Shown here: positions 26,040-37,184 of the stretch, piece by piece | Layout of the letters: the number at the start of each line of letters is the position of its first letter | How positions within the stretch are numbered: the stretch's first letter is position 1 | Source: Anoplolepis gracilipes | Lineage: Eukaryota > Arthropoda > Insecta > Hymenoptera > Formicidae | NCBI RefSeq assembly: GCF_047496725.1 | Contig: NC_132970.1 | Location: 3,473,001 to 3,537,000, forward strand | Direction: 5' to 3' | DNA length: 64,000 bases | The notes under the pieces: model-generated | What the model saw: the letters and a program-made list of their open reading frames with translations, nothing else | Told to the model about the DNA's origin: nothing | Database searches by the model: none | Program-made: the position numbers and the translations under genes

Positions 26040-26480
26040 CCAAAACACATTGTTGTTTTTCTTCTTTGTATACATTTCCTTTTTTTCTTTTCTCCGCCTC
26101 TTCTTCTCTCTTTCTTTCATTTCTCGTTTGAGTCTCAGCAATTGTTCGTTCCTTGCCTCCTCCCTTATCTCTATCTATCTCTCTCTTTCCCTCTTCGAGG
26201 AAAAAGTGCGCTCTCCGTACGCACCAACCCCCATCCTTAAAGATCATGGTCACAGGTTCACTCTGCATCTCTCTTGAATCTCCCCTTCTACGTTTCGCCC
26301 GCGCGCTTGCTCTTTCTACGTAACAACATCTCTTTCACCCTCTAGTCCGTTTTTCTTTTCTCTCTCACCCGACTGGCCACTGTCATTCTTTTCTTGTCCC
26401 ACCCCTTCTACCCTTCCCCGCCTTCCTTCCTTTCTAGCTTTCCCTTCTGTACTCCATCTTCGTACGCGCGCTAACCCGCG
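26040..26480. promoter_or_regulatory. Long polypyrimidine tract upstream of the Kr promoter
   Basis: About 440 bp in which the + strand is overwhelmingly C/T (TTTCTTTTCTCC, CTCTTCTTCTCTC and CCTTCCTTCCTTTC type runs). Its complement is GA-rich, the kind of DNA bound by GAGA-factor-like proteins at promoters of insect developmental genes. It ends about 170 bp before the candidate start site. Confidence 0.45.
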
Positions 26481-26610
26481 CCCCAGCAAAGAACGTTTCG
26501 GCGACTCGCGCATCCGGGGTTGCGATTCGAGAGGGTAGCGCGCCACGATACTTGGTGGGGGACGAGAAAGAGAGAGTAGTGGGGTTGACCGGGGCATGCA
26601 AGGGTGGGGG

Positions 26611-26655
26611 AATATTTGACTATACTAGTGAGCCGCACGTCGGTTGTCACTTAGT
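26611..26655 (+). promoter_or_regulatory. Kr: Candidate core promoter of Kr, proximal
   Basis: A TATACTAG element at 26621-26628 lies about 28 bases upstream of an initiator-like TCACTT (26647-26652, predicted start at the A). AATATTT at 26611 is an alternative TATA-like element. Downstream, about 180 bases without any ATG lead to the inferred Kr start at 26832. Both elements depart from consensus, so the start site is approximate. Confidence 0.4.
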
Positions 26656-26831
26656 GTTGGGTTAGGTCAGCCCAGAGTAGACATCGTCGACCGACATTGT
26701 CGGTCAATTTTGTGATCGGAGCTTGGCTCCGCTTGTTTATACTCTGCTAGTAGATAGTGATTGAATAATAAACATATTTACGGGATATTTTCGCGGTGGT
26801 ATCGGCCATTATCGGCCTTACTGTACATTGG
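26649..26831 (+). other. Kr: Inferred 5' leader of Kr
   Basis: This is an ATG-free segment between the candidate start site and the inferred first codon. It contains two closely spaced dyads: GACCGACA-T-TGTCGGTC (26689-26705) and CGGAGC-TTG-GCTCCG (26717-26731). The octamer TATCGGCC is directly repeated (26800-26817). The boundaries are inferred. Confidence 0.45.
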
Positions 26832-26850
26832 ATGTTTCCCAATCGTCGGA
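26832..26850 (+). CDS. Kr: Kr coding exon 1 (inferred micro-exon)
   Basis: Exon 2 opens at a good acceptor and needs one base from an upstream exon. The ATG at 26832 starts ATG TTT CCC AAT CGT CGG A and runs straight into the donor GTAAGTTT at 26851, leaving exactly one base, so the join reads MFPNRRR then FLINQHLSMMQDAE. There is no other ATG in the preceding 190 bases, as expected for a 5' leader. The conserved MxQDA block, compared with fly MLQDAQ, lies just after the junction. Alternative: translation may start in exon 2 at 30351 or 30354 if another leader exon is used. Transcript evidence would decide. Confidence 0.62.
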
Positions 26851-29800
26851 GTAAGTTTACCGTGTAAATTATAAAAAAATATTTTGTTTTCTATAAGAGA
26901 AAAATACCGAGAAACTAATAAAGCATAGCAATTGTTATTGACTTTTTTAATTTATTCATATTAATCGCGTCGCAATTATGCGCTGATATTTTGCGCTTTC
27001 TTCTCGAGATCTCCTTGGTATCGTTACAAGTGATTATATTGTGCTCGGAAAGAGTGGATGGAGTGTCAAAGTGAAGAAAGCTCGTCGCATGGATTGTAGC
27101 ATGGCATTGTCCTATTTGCACGGGACGCATATTTACGCAGGTACTTTAATTAACAATTTATGCGTGTAGGTGCGAATGAACAGGGAAAAGATCGGGTAAA
27201 ACATATCCTTATTTTCGAAGATACATTGACCTATTTATTCTTAACATTTGTTTTTCGTATTTAACATGTTAATGTTAAGCTAATATATTTGTTGTGTATT
27301 TAATATATAATATATGTCGATATGTTTTTTATTGAGAGCATCAATATTTAATTCTCTTTTATTACTATTTCTACGCTAGTTCTTTTATGCGTTTGATCAT
27401 TAACATTTTGTTTCATTTCCACAAGAAACTTCAGATCTATTAATTCTTATTATTTCAAATAATATCATCGATAAAATTCAATGAAAATCATCCGCCGTAC
27501 GAGATATCAGAATTCTGTTACACCAATCTCAAAAATTGTGATTTCCTTTTTCTTTTTTACTCTTATTCAGGAATCTTACGAGTATTGGCTTTTAATAAAT
27601 GCGAAAATATAGATGATGTATTTGTGTCTTAACATTTATAGAGATAGGGAAAGGGAGATAGAGAGAGAAAGAGAGAGGAAATAACAAGGCAAAAAGGGAG
27701 CAATTTCATAGTTTCTTAAGAGTCGAGCGCGCGACTTCTGGCGCGTTGCCAGAATCTAAAAGCGCCTACGACGACACAACGCACGTACGTTGTGACACAT
27801 TGTAAACATCGATAAGCTTCAGAGAGACTAGCGAAATCTCTTGACGATAAACAAAGAAAGTAATGTCGGAAAAAGATAAAACTTGTTATGATTTCGCGAT
27901 TGCTTCGGAATGCTTGGCACGTCATTATTTTTAACCACCCTCTCGTAACTCGACAAACCTACTCTTGTTAAATCGTTAATCATTTTAATTCATTATATTA
28001 CGCAAAATGTTCTTGACAAACAAGGATGCTAGATATTATATAATATTTACGGACATTATATTAATGTTTGTGGGATTGCACGCGTGCGCGCGTGTGTGAG
28101 ATCTTACAATGTCTCTAGGTACAATATTTTTCTCGAAGTCAATTGAAAGATATATGTATGTATATATAAATTACAAGGTAAAGGTTTCCAACAACTCTCT
28201 AAATGTCACGGTTAGGTAGGGAAGATACTTGTGACTTATGAGTTTCAAAGAAAAAAATAAAAACCTCAATAAAATAACCACTTACAATAAAATATTTTGA
28301 GTTTAAAAAGATTTCCCATTATTTTAAGCGTTCAAGGTTTTTTTTTGACTACTGGTAATAACTAACGATAATACATCTGTAAAAAAGGATTGAAACCATG
28401 AAAAAGCATTATTGAAACCGTAAAAACCGTAAGGATTTTCAAAACCTTACCTATTGTTAGGATAAGACTATAAAAAAATATTTTATGTTTTTAACTTGTT
28501 GGTTACATAAATATTTGAACACATAAATCTCTTTCATTTATTACTTTGTTTGTATTTTATTTATTACGTTTAAATATATTTTACTTATTCAATGCCTTAT
28601 TGTAAGCTGTATTTCTTTATTATAAATACTATGCAAGTGCACGTGTGTCTACAGATTATTTTAAAATAAAGTCGGTTAGTAGAACACAAAAATATAGATA
28701 TAGATTAATGTACAACTATCTAATTTCTAATAAGGTTTCCAAGAGGAAAGACTCGGGATAAAACTACAAGGGTTGCGACCAATTAGGGGGGTGGATGCGA
28801 GCGGAGGCGGTACTCTTCTCGTCGCGTTGCCAAGAAACGGCTGTCAAGAAAGATAGGCTGTAAGGATCTCGGTCGCCGTTAAGAGAATTTTGGGGTAGAA
28901 AAAAAGAGAGAAGCATAAAAAGAAAGAAACATCGTACGCATTATTGATTGGATGACGCTGACTTTCTAAATAGTCTATTAATTATCTATTAACTGGTGAC
29001 GATCGAGTATAAAATTTTGATTATCGTTTTCTTATTTAAATCTACCTCGTTATGAATATCTTTAAACTTTCTAAATATTTCGCTTTAATAGCCTTCGAAC
29101 GCTTATCAAAGTACGTTTTAATCACGTTTTTATTGAATATCTTTAGATATTCAATACATTTAAAAATATTGCGTTATTAAATATTATAAATAATATTATA
29201 CCAAATTTAAATATTAGTCGCTAAAAGTGACCTCCTATGATGTTTTTGTGTGCAATAATAAAAAGTATGATTACAGTTTTTAAAAAAGACTTGCAGCAGA
29301 TTCTAATATATATGATGGCGTTTAATGTCTCGATCATAAAATAACGTGTACGATTTATAAAAAAAATATATTCTATGATATAATATATATAATGTAAGAA
29401 ATATAATGTAAAGATATAATATTTCTAACAATAAGATTAGCAGCTGTAATATTTACATTTTGTAAGATCTTAGAGACTTATATTTTTACACATCATACTT
29501 TTATATACAATACATTATTACGATTGCAAATTTTTATACGTTCAATTATTTTGTGGAATATATTTTTTATCTGTCATGTTGTATAAATTTCGATATGAAT
29601 ATACACACACGAGTACAATAGATTTTAATCTATAATATATATTTTTTCTTTTTCTTTTTCCCTCTCTTTAAACATGTGTATCTGTCAGATTTAAATTAGA
29701 TTAGATTCGTTAAAAATCAAAGAAACAAGATGCTACTGCCTAATAATTTAGGAATGCAACATCTCGATAAAGGTGAGCGTTTGCTGATAAAGTCGTTGGC

Positions 29801-31973
29801 CCGAAGTCGAAGAGGCGGTACACGCGTACGTGAATAGTCGGAGTCTTATGAATGAACTCTCGTGTACGGGAGTGTGAGTGAATGGAGGAGGATCCAGTAA
29901 CCTCACGTGCGAGCGACATGTGTGGGAGCGCACGTCAGAAGTGGTAGGGAAGAGAGAAACAGAGGGAGAGAGTAAAGGAAAGAGAAAAATAGAAAGAAAA
30001 GAAGAAGCGCACGCGGAAAACTAATAAGGAAAGAAAATGCGAGGAGGAAGATGTTTCGATTCATAGGTCATACCATTAGTTCTCCAATACATTTTATTTA
30101 CTTAGCTTTAGTGGCCGCGAATTCTGCTAAAATATTCTAACTATAATGATGTACCAAGAAATATAATCAATATGTGTCAAATTATACCGCATTTATATTT
30201 TTATGAGATAACGAATAACGAAAGTTTTCTATTGTAGTTTAATTTTAAACATTAATGTTCCATAAGCACTAATGTTCATAAATTTTCATCAATTAATAAC
30301 AAATAATTTTTTTATTGAGTTCAGGATTCCTGATCAATCAACACTTGAGCATGATGCAAGACGCCGAGCAGCAACAACCGTTCAACAATAATGTGTCACT
30401 ATATCCGGAATCGATGTCAAGATCGGTGGCAAGATTATCGGCTTTGAACCAAGACTTTCTTACTACACAAGCTCTGATAAAAGCAGGACTTCCTCCTACC
30501 TTACACAGCTTAGCCGCCGCTTCGTCATTCTTCAATCAGAATATTTTCATTGATCCGCGAGATTGGCGAAGACAGCCGGCCGGATCTCCACCGCCCTCCT
30601 CCGTTCACTTATCGCCCGTAGTATCACCGGCTCTCAGCACTTCCAGCAATTCCACGTCTCAACGCCTCAACATTACCGCCGCTAGCAGCAGTATCAACGA
30701 TGATGATGACGATAATAATCACAATAACAATAACAACAACAATGTATCGGGCAGCAAAAAAGGTGGCAGAAGGAAGAGAAAACCAACACAGAATCAATCG
30801 TTAAACGCAGAACCAATCGTCGACCAGCAAACTGCATTGCAAGGTGTAGCTGAACTTAATATTGAACCATCTTCAACTCAAATTGTCAACTCCGAGACAG
30901 GATCTCCAACCATCAGTCCTGAGACAGGAGAGAAGAAGAATAAGAAACAAAACTTTATTTGCAACGTGTGCAAGAGAGGTTTTGGTTACAAACATGTGCT
31001 GCAGAATCACGAGCGCACGCACACTGGCGAGAAGCCTTTTCAATGTCCGGTATGCCATAAAAGGTGAGTTAATCGCAAGTCTTGCTTTTCTTCGTAATAG
31101 AAAGATGGCAATTTTTTCGAGAAAGATTATTATTCTAAATAAAATTTATTTGAAGAAAAAACATTCTGCATGCTATATATTATTGCCTTTAGAATTAAAT
31201 CATAAATTTGATCGATGATTTAAATCTTTTGCAGATTTACTCGAGACCATCATCTGAAAACACATATGCGACTTCATACAGGCGAAAAACCTTATTGCTG
31301 TAAATTCTGCCAGCGACGATTCGTCCAGGTCGCGAATCTCCGCCGTCATGTGCGAGTACACACGGGCGAGCGCCCGTATCTTTGCAGGCATTGCAACAAC
31401 CGTTTCAGCGACTCGAATCAGTTGAAAGCTCACGTAATGGTACACAACGGTGAGAAACCTTATGAATGCGAAAATTGCCATGGACGATTCAGAAGACGAC
31501 ATCATCTGCATCAGCACAGATGCAACGGCGACAGTAACGGTGTCGACGAAGCGCAAGAGTTCGAACCGGACGAGAACGACGATATTGACATCGACGGTGA
31601 GGAGCAGGAAGAACTGGAGAATATCTCGCACTCCGCCCAGGAAATTCTCAGGAGGTCGACTACGCATCGTCCATTACCCAGCCCGATAGTCGACATCGCC
31701 GCGCAGATGCTGAATCTACCCGGGCCTTCGAACGTTCAACCTCCGGGACCGTCGATCGTTCTACCCGAGCAAACCGAGCCCGAGGATCTATCCATGTCCA
31801 GGACACGTAGACATTACTCCAACAGCAGCAATGATTCGTCGCTAAGTCATAGCCTCAGCAAAGATAGCAGTCCCGAACAAGAGGACGAAAAGTATGAGGC
31901 CAACCTGTTCCTGAGACATACTCGTGCCACGTCAAAACGACAACCATTATCGCGACAAGCAAGGAAGCCCTAA
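26832..31973 (+). CDS. Kr: Krüppel gap-gene transcription factor (whole coding span, 3 exons)
   Basis: Coding exons are 26832-26850, 30325-31063 and 31235-31973, joined by GT-AG introns of 3474 and 171 bp. The joined frame is open for 498 residues, close to the roughly 500 of fly Krüppel. Residues 1-217 are low-complexity (Ser/Pro-rich, an Asp/Asn run near 131-146) with a basic RRKRK nuclear-localisation-like patch near 155. Five C2H2 fingers span about 218-349. Their helices carry YKHVLQN, RDHHLKT, QVANLRR, DSNQLKA and RRHHLHQ, which match fly Krüppel as I recall it, and the fifth finger ends in Cys. The C-terminal region has an acidic stretch and EQTEPEDLSM (about 431-440), the CtBP co-repressor motif. 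Known role: DNA-binding repressor that patterns the central embryo, also used later in nervous system and other tissues. Identity is near certain for exons 2-3; the first exon is inferred. Confidence 0.95.
26851..30324 (+). other. Kr: Kr intron 1 (inferred)
   Basis: The donor is GTAAGTTT and the acceptor is a T-rich tract ending TTCAG. It is mostly AT-rich. Inside are a CpG-richer patch near 27720-27790, a G-rich island at about 28770-28880 that includes GTTGCCAA, and a GC-richer, then purine-rich stretch at about 29780-30055. No internal gene was recognised. The GC islands in an intron of a developmental gene are candidate enhancers. Confidence 0.55.
30325..31063 (+). CDS. Kr: Kr coding exon 2: N-terminal region, finger 1, first half of finger 2
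   Basis: The acceptor is a T-rich tract ending TTCAG at 30324 and the donor is AAAAG|GTGAGT at 31064. The exon encodes the Ser/Pro-rich N-terminus, with a VHLSPVVSPALSTS stretch reminiscent of the SP-rich region of fly Krüppel, an Asp5 run followed by an Asn/His tract from AAC/AAT repeats, the basic GGRRKRKP patch, finger 1 (CNVC...HERTH) and finger 2 as far as its first two Cys and HK. The finger 1-2 linker is the canonical TGEKPF. The open frame extends back to a TTG at 30315, but those bases belong to the intron. Confidence 0.96.
31064..31234 (+). other. Kr: Kr intron 2, splitting zinc finger 2
   Basis: This is a 171-bp GT-AG intron (GTGAGT...TTTTGCAG), phase 2. It interrupts finger 2 directly after CxxCHK, and removing it restores a perfect finger. 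Confidence 0.95.
31235..31973 (+). CDS. Kr: Kr coding exon 3: rest of finger 2, fingers 3-5, repressor C-terminus
   Basis: The acceptor CTTTTGCAG ends at 31234. The split codon AG|A restores Arg and the finger reads RFTRDHHLKTHMRLH. Fingers 3 and 4 are C2H2 and finger 5 is C2HC, as in other Krüppel proteins. Downstream come an acidic run (EFEPDENDDIDIDGEEQEE), a Pro-rich segment, then EQTEPEDLSM, matching the motif that recruits CtBP in fly Krüppel. The last roughly 58 residues are Ser-rich and then basic, and I recognise no domain in them. The stop is TAA at 31971. Confidence 0.97.
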
Positions 31974-34900
31974 CGCTGATCAAGTGGAGTCTCTTAGTGG
32001 AGTTTCAGGTAGAGAAAGGTATCCCGTAATCGCTTTCCCGCATCTACCTCCTATTGTATTCTTAAATTTTGAATTTTGAAGTTTGGACGACGATCACGAT
32101 TCTTCAATTTGCTGAACTAAATGCATACAATAATATTTGCGCAATTCTTTTTGCGAATACTACATAAATCGCATAAATATATAAAATGAAAATCTTTCAA
32201 AATCGACGGAAATGCGCGAGACAATGCAAGGGTACGTAATAGTCGAATAGCTGTGCTTGTCGTTCTTTTCTTAGAAAATGGTCAGTACTTCAGTACAGTT
32301 AAAAGATAAATACTCTAGAGACAAAAAAGTCTACAGATATTAATTCCTTTGAGGGACGGTATCCCTATCGGGTTAAGCAAACTAAAAAATCTTGATCATG
32401 TCGTCTAGTGTCCGAGCGATTTAAAATTCAAGCCCGATTTCCACCTCCATTACTTCTCAGTTTCATCTTGATCGCAAAGAATAAGGTTCGCATAATCGAG
32501 ATTTGCTTCTCCAATTTCCGCCTGCTATCCTCCGAACACGCACAGCCGGCCCCGTCAACAATCCCCTTCAAAGAGTTCTAGTTTTTTGTGCTAGTTGGCC
32601 TCCTCTCAGCCGGTGCGTCTTTCGCGCGAACCAGTTTTTCGCGCAATGAGATACATCGGGTAGCGCCGAAAAATTTCGCAACCGGTTACCGATCTTACGC
32701 CATTTTTTATTCCTCGAGAAAAAAAGATGACGCGCCGTATCTCGCTGAGAACCTTTGCCACTCAATGCGTCTGATTTATGTACGCACAGTGGTATGCAGA
32801 TTTTTCATTCTGCCGACTCGAGGTCACTAGGCACTTTTGTTCCATACAGACCCGTTACGTATTTCTGGAATAAAACTCCTATACTCTCATTTCCCGACAT
32901 CCATTTAGTTTCCTCTGATGCAAAGAAGCACGAACATCTCGAGTTATAAACTATGTCTTTGCGTCCCGTTGGATGAAACGAGATAGAAAAGAGAAAGAAA
33001 GGAAAACAGAAGGTCTACATGTTGCGTCATGAATATCGCTTGAAATACCGGGTAGGCCAAATTATCCTCGTTTATCTTTTGACTGTTTCGTTCAAGTGTT
33101 TTATAAAGAAAAACCGACAGGCGCAAGGATAACTATTGCGTTTTCTTACGAATTGTTTCGTATTGTTGTTTGCTGGTTTAGAAAGTATTTTACATATTTA
33201 TGCAATTTATTTAGCAGCTTATGTAGCAAAAAAATTGTTTAAAATTGTGCGACACATAAAATAGAATTTAGTATAATTTTAACTATTCCTTATTTTCTTA
33301 TATTTTTAATTTTTTCTTATATTCCTTATTTTCACTTTTAACGCGCATTCTTAATTAAAGCTTTAAATTTCATTTTATTGAGATCTCTTTTTACGAAACA
33401 TCAAGGAATTAATTTAATCTAAAATGATTATTACAAATGTTTTTTTTTTTTTTAATTTTTATGTGTTATAAATTATTATGTGTTATAAATTTTGTGACAA
33501 GCACCATGCCATAAGTTTTTTTATATACCGTCTGTTAACTTTCTCCACATATTTTAAAGTGGCATTGAGCTCAGCAGAGCCATATTTATTAGTTGTTTCG
33601 ACTATTCAAGAGTCATTTTATATATCCTGCTTTTATTCTTATTCCGCTTTCTTATGCATACATCTTTTTGAGACTTTTATAGATCTGTTGTCTCTATGAA
33701 ACTTACGAAACAAACATGTGTTCGAATCTATGAAACACTGGCTTCTTTTTCTAAAACTAACACAAACAAAGAAACATAAGATATAAAAACGATAAATACG
33801 TATAATATGCATGTTCTTTTTAATAGTTTAAAAAAACGTGATTAGACGCGAGAAATTGACTTTTTAGTGATTATGTAGACGAAACTTTCAATTTATATAT
33901 AGAAATGAACAATTAATAAATAGGGCAGAATTCATAGATTTTGTTTCCAAAAAAATTAGTTGCATGGTGCACACACAAAATTTATAATATTCAAAAAAAC
34001 AAAAATAGTGATTGATCCTGATTAATTGATCCTTCCTTGTTTCGTAAAAAGAAATCTTGAAAGTAAATGACTAACAATTATATCTGATCCAGAAGCTTTC
34101 TACAAAAAAAAATTCATTATCTCAATATAGTTTTGTAACATAAACAGTTTGAAATTTGTCGAAATGGTGTTATATATGAAATTGTTATGGCTTCATAATA
34201 ATTTCAACTAACCATCAAATCTCACTGGTAAATTGTGAGACTCTTAGATTTCGCGCATGTGACTCGAATACTACAAATCAATAATCTAATCTTTATCTCT
34301 GCTGAATGCATACCGTCGGGATATTTTCAAGTTCTCGAATTTATTGTACATAGAAATCTCCTAATTCTTCCTAAATAAAAGATCATATAAACACTCAATT
34401 TACAAGTATTGTATTTTACTCGTCTTTATCTTTTCTTTTTTTTCTTTTGACAAACAACAAAATGTACGTTTAAATATTGTGATAAAAAAAACACCCGAAA
34501 TTTTTTGCGTTACAAGAAATAAATAATTGTTTCTCGCGATTAAACTGCAACGAAATAAAATTTCGGAGTAGAAATTTTCGTCTGAAAAAAAGAAACTCTT
34601 TCGTGATGGCTTTCGATTAATCGCGACTCTCTTACGTGCGCTTAGCGCCGGTAAGTTGTCTCTTCGTTTCCGTCGCTAGCCGTCGAGGATGAGACCGGTT
34701 TTCGCCTCGCGATTGTTGCAAACTGGCCACAAGTAAAATCGTTAAGCGTTCTCAGTCACGACACTTAACCGTACATTTGTTCATCTGTCACCCACCGAAA
34801 GAAGGAAAAAAAGAGATAAAGGCGCGCAAGACTCTTACACTTGTGAATTCAGTCCGATCTTCTATTCGGAGCAAGGGAGAGAATAATTCTCCTTATGTAC

Positions 34901-36830
34901 AATAAACTATAAGGAATTCAAAGTAGAAGATCTATCTTCAAAGATTGCTGACTTCTTGAATTTTCAAGCCTTCTGCTGGTGAAAACATCCCGACGGTATT
35001 TTTTATCACGCAACAGATATAGAGACACATAACAACAGATAACAATTAAATTATTAATTTGTAGCATTCAAGCACATTCGCGAAATCTGAAAGTATCCAT
35101 GAGATTCGATGATTAATAATTGTTATAGAGATTCAATATAATACTGTGTTTCTCCATAAGATTTTAAATAACAAAGAAACAAAAAAATAGATCTGCATAA
35201 GCAGTCCCGGCAGAAACAAAATTACAAATACTTAGTGTTCGGAAGTAACAATTTTTAACTTTAGAAATCTTTAGGAATTGATTTATCCTAAGGTATTCTT
35301 GCATTTCGACATACAAAGTACATATACATGTAAAGTGCTGAATTCATATTCCAAAATTATACTGAGATAATGATATATTTTGAAGAAGGTTTGCTCCCTC
35401 CAGTTTTACTCTCAGGTTTTCTCTGCATATTCTGGAATTGCTATATAATTCCTTCAATTCATAATTAACATAAGACGTGAACAAAATTAGAATAATACGT
35501 TATTATTCGATTTTATCTCTTGATCGATAGTTACAACGCGCGAAGCGGACTAGATCGCGTTAGATTCGAATGTATGCAACGTGACTATATTTTTGTGTGA
35601 CCGTATTTTTTGCCGTTGCAGAGTTTGCACCGCGATTGACTGTACGAAATTACAGATATCAATTTAATTACATATAACGGACAAGTTTTGAACAGGTATA
35701 CGTAATCGTAGGTACATTTTATCGGGTGCTCGAGCGATTGGAATGTGGAGTACAGAAAGATACATATAATATAATATATAGTTATCGTGAGAACATAATT
35801 CCGTTTCTTTGACAACTTTATGGTACCTGATATATTTCAAAAGATTCGTTTTGATTCTTTGATTTACTTTGCGTTATCATTATTTGTTTAGTAATTCGTT
35901 ATTTTTAAACTGTCATTCAGCACACAGTACGTTCTATGTGCTTAGACAGATATGCAAGATATCTTTCACATTCTGGACTCTAAAATCTAACACAACTATG
36001 CCGATTTGTAAAATATAATTATCGATCAAGAGGTAAAACCGAACAAAAAGCTTCTAGTTTTGATTCGACGCCCATCACATTTTATGTATTACCCAGTTGA
36101 AGAAATCCTATTCTATGACACTTTTAAACTAATATATTATCCGATTTCTACACAAATACTTATACATTATACTTACGCGATATCGAATACAACAGTACCT
36201 TGAGATATATCGATTTCAAAAGGTTCCTACAATTGAAGATTGTTAGTTCCTAATGATGTTTGTAACTTATGTTCCTGTTTCAGTCATGCTTATGCAAGTC
36301 TGTTGTTTATTTTGTTTCTTTATAAGCAGTAGTTATATACAATGATGAAATTGGGATATCGACGAGGCAAAAAACCACGCGTCGTTATACTTATATTAAT
36401 GCATAGAGTTATCGCTTGTCCCATCGTAATTATTATCGTTGTTGTCCTCTTATTCTTAACGTGCAAAAACTATGTATACATATATTATATATTTGTGTCG
36501 ACTAGTTGTAACGTACTAATACGATGCGCGTTTGAATTGAGATTGCGTTGTACGGATAAAGATCGACGTACAACAAAATATAAAATTAAAATGAAATAAG
36601 GAATAAGAATGCAAATATATTAATACGTGACAAAGGAATAGAACTTTAACAATTTGACTGAAGAATTAGAAATAGAATTAGAGTTAGAACATTTTTCAAA
36701 TTTGATTAAACAAATTGGATGATTGGATTGATTCAATAGCAGCATAAAATATTTGGATTATTCAAAAAAACATATCTAAAATATAAAACAGATTGTCTCT
36801 ATTTTTTTCATACATGAATTTTTCATCGCA
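31974..36830. other. 3' flank of Kr and intergenic DNA
   Basis: The first kilobase is GC-mixed (32200-32950) and probably contains the Kr 3' UTR. After that the DNA is AT-rich, with a CpG-richer patch at 34540-34850. No ORF shows coding character. Confidence 0.45.
32869..32874 (+). terminator. Candidate polyadenylation signal for Kr
   Basis: AATAAA about 0.9 kb after the Kr stop, in a GC-mixed stretch. Another AATAAA lies at 34374-34379, and AATAAA is common in this AT-rich DNA, so the actual 3' end is not determined. Confidence 0.25.
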
Positions 36831-36837
36831 TCTGTTA

Positions 36838-37184
36838 GGGTGAAACTGTAATTTAATTTTGGTGATTCTATAAAATCTCTGACGACTTTGTAGAATCAGT
36901 GATTATTTGTGTTAATGAAAAGAATTAAAAAATTCTTTCTTATAATATATACAATAATATTACGTAGGATTTTATAAATGTTCTCTCTCATTGATTATTG
37001 TAAAATCAATTGTTTAATTTTATCACTAATAAAATTGATAAAGATGATATGATTTTATAATATAAGAAATCATCATTGAATATACTTAATTGAAAAGTTT
37101 CTATTACACGCACTAACATAATCAACAATTCTACAGAGAATTACCAGTGCTTTTATAAAAACACCAATTAATCAATTTCACAGA
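36838..37184. mobile_element. MITE-like element, TA-flanked long inverted repeat
   Basis: The left end GGGTGAAACTGTAATTTAAT pairs with the reverse complement of the right end, which starts TCTGTGAAATTGATTAATTG. The similarity continues inward (TTGGTG.TT.TATAAAA, TGTAGAAT, TGATTAT) for over 60 bp with gaps. TA lies immediately outside both ends (36836-36837 and 37185-37186), as for Tc1/mariner insertions. There is no ORF. It is old and diverged. Confidence 0.5.

Noticed and set aside
28140..28470. AGGTAAAGGTTT / AAACCTTACCT inverted pair as a MITE
   Set aside because: The match is short and gapped, with no target duplication.
30051..30066. Alternative Kr first exon ATGTTTCGATTCATAG (MFRFI)
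   Set aside because: Its phase fits exon 2, but the donor GTCATA is poor, it lies in a purine-rich tract, and the intron would be 258 bp. The 26832 candidate has a far better donor.
30315..30324. Extension of Kr exon 2 to an upstream TTG
   Set aside because: These bases form the end of the splice acceptor. TTG is not a normal eukaryotic start.
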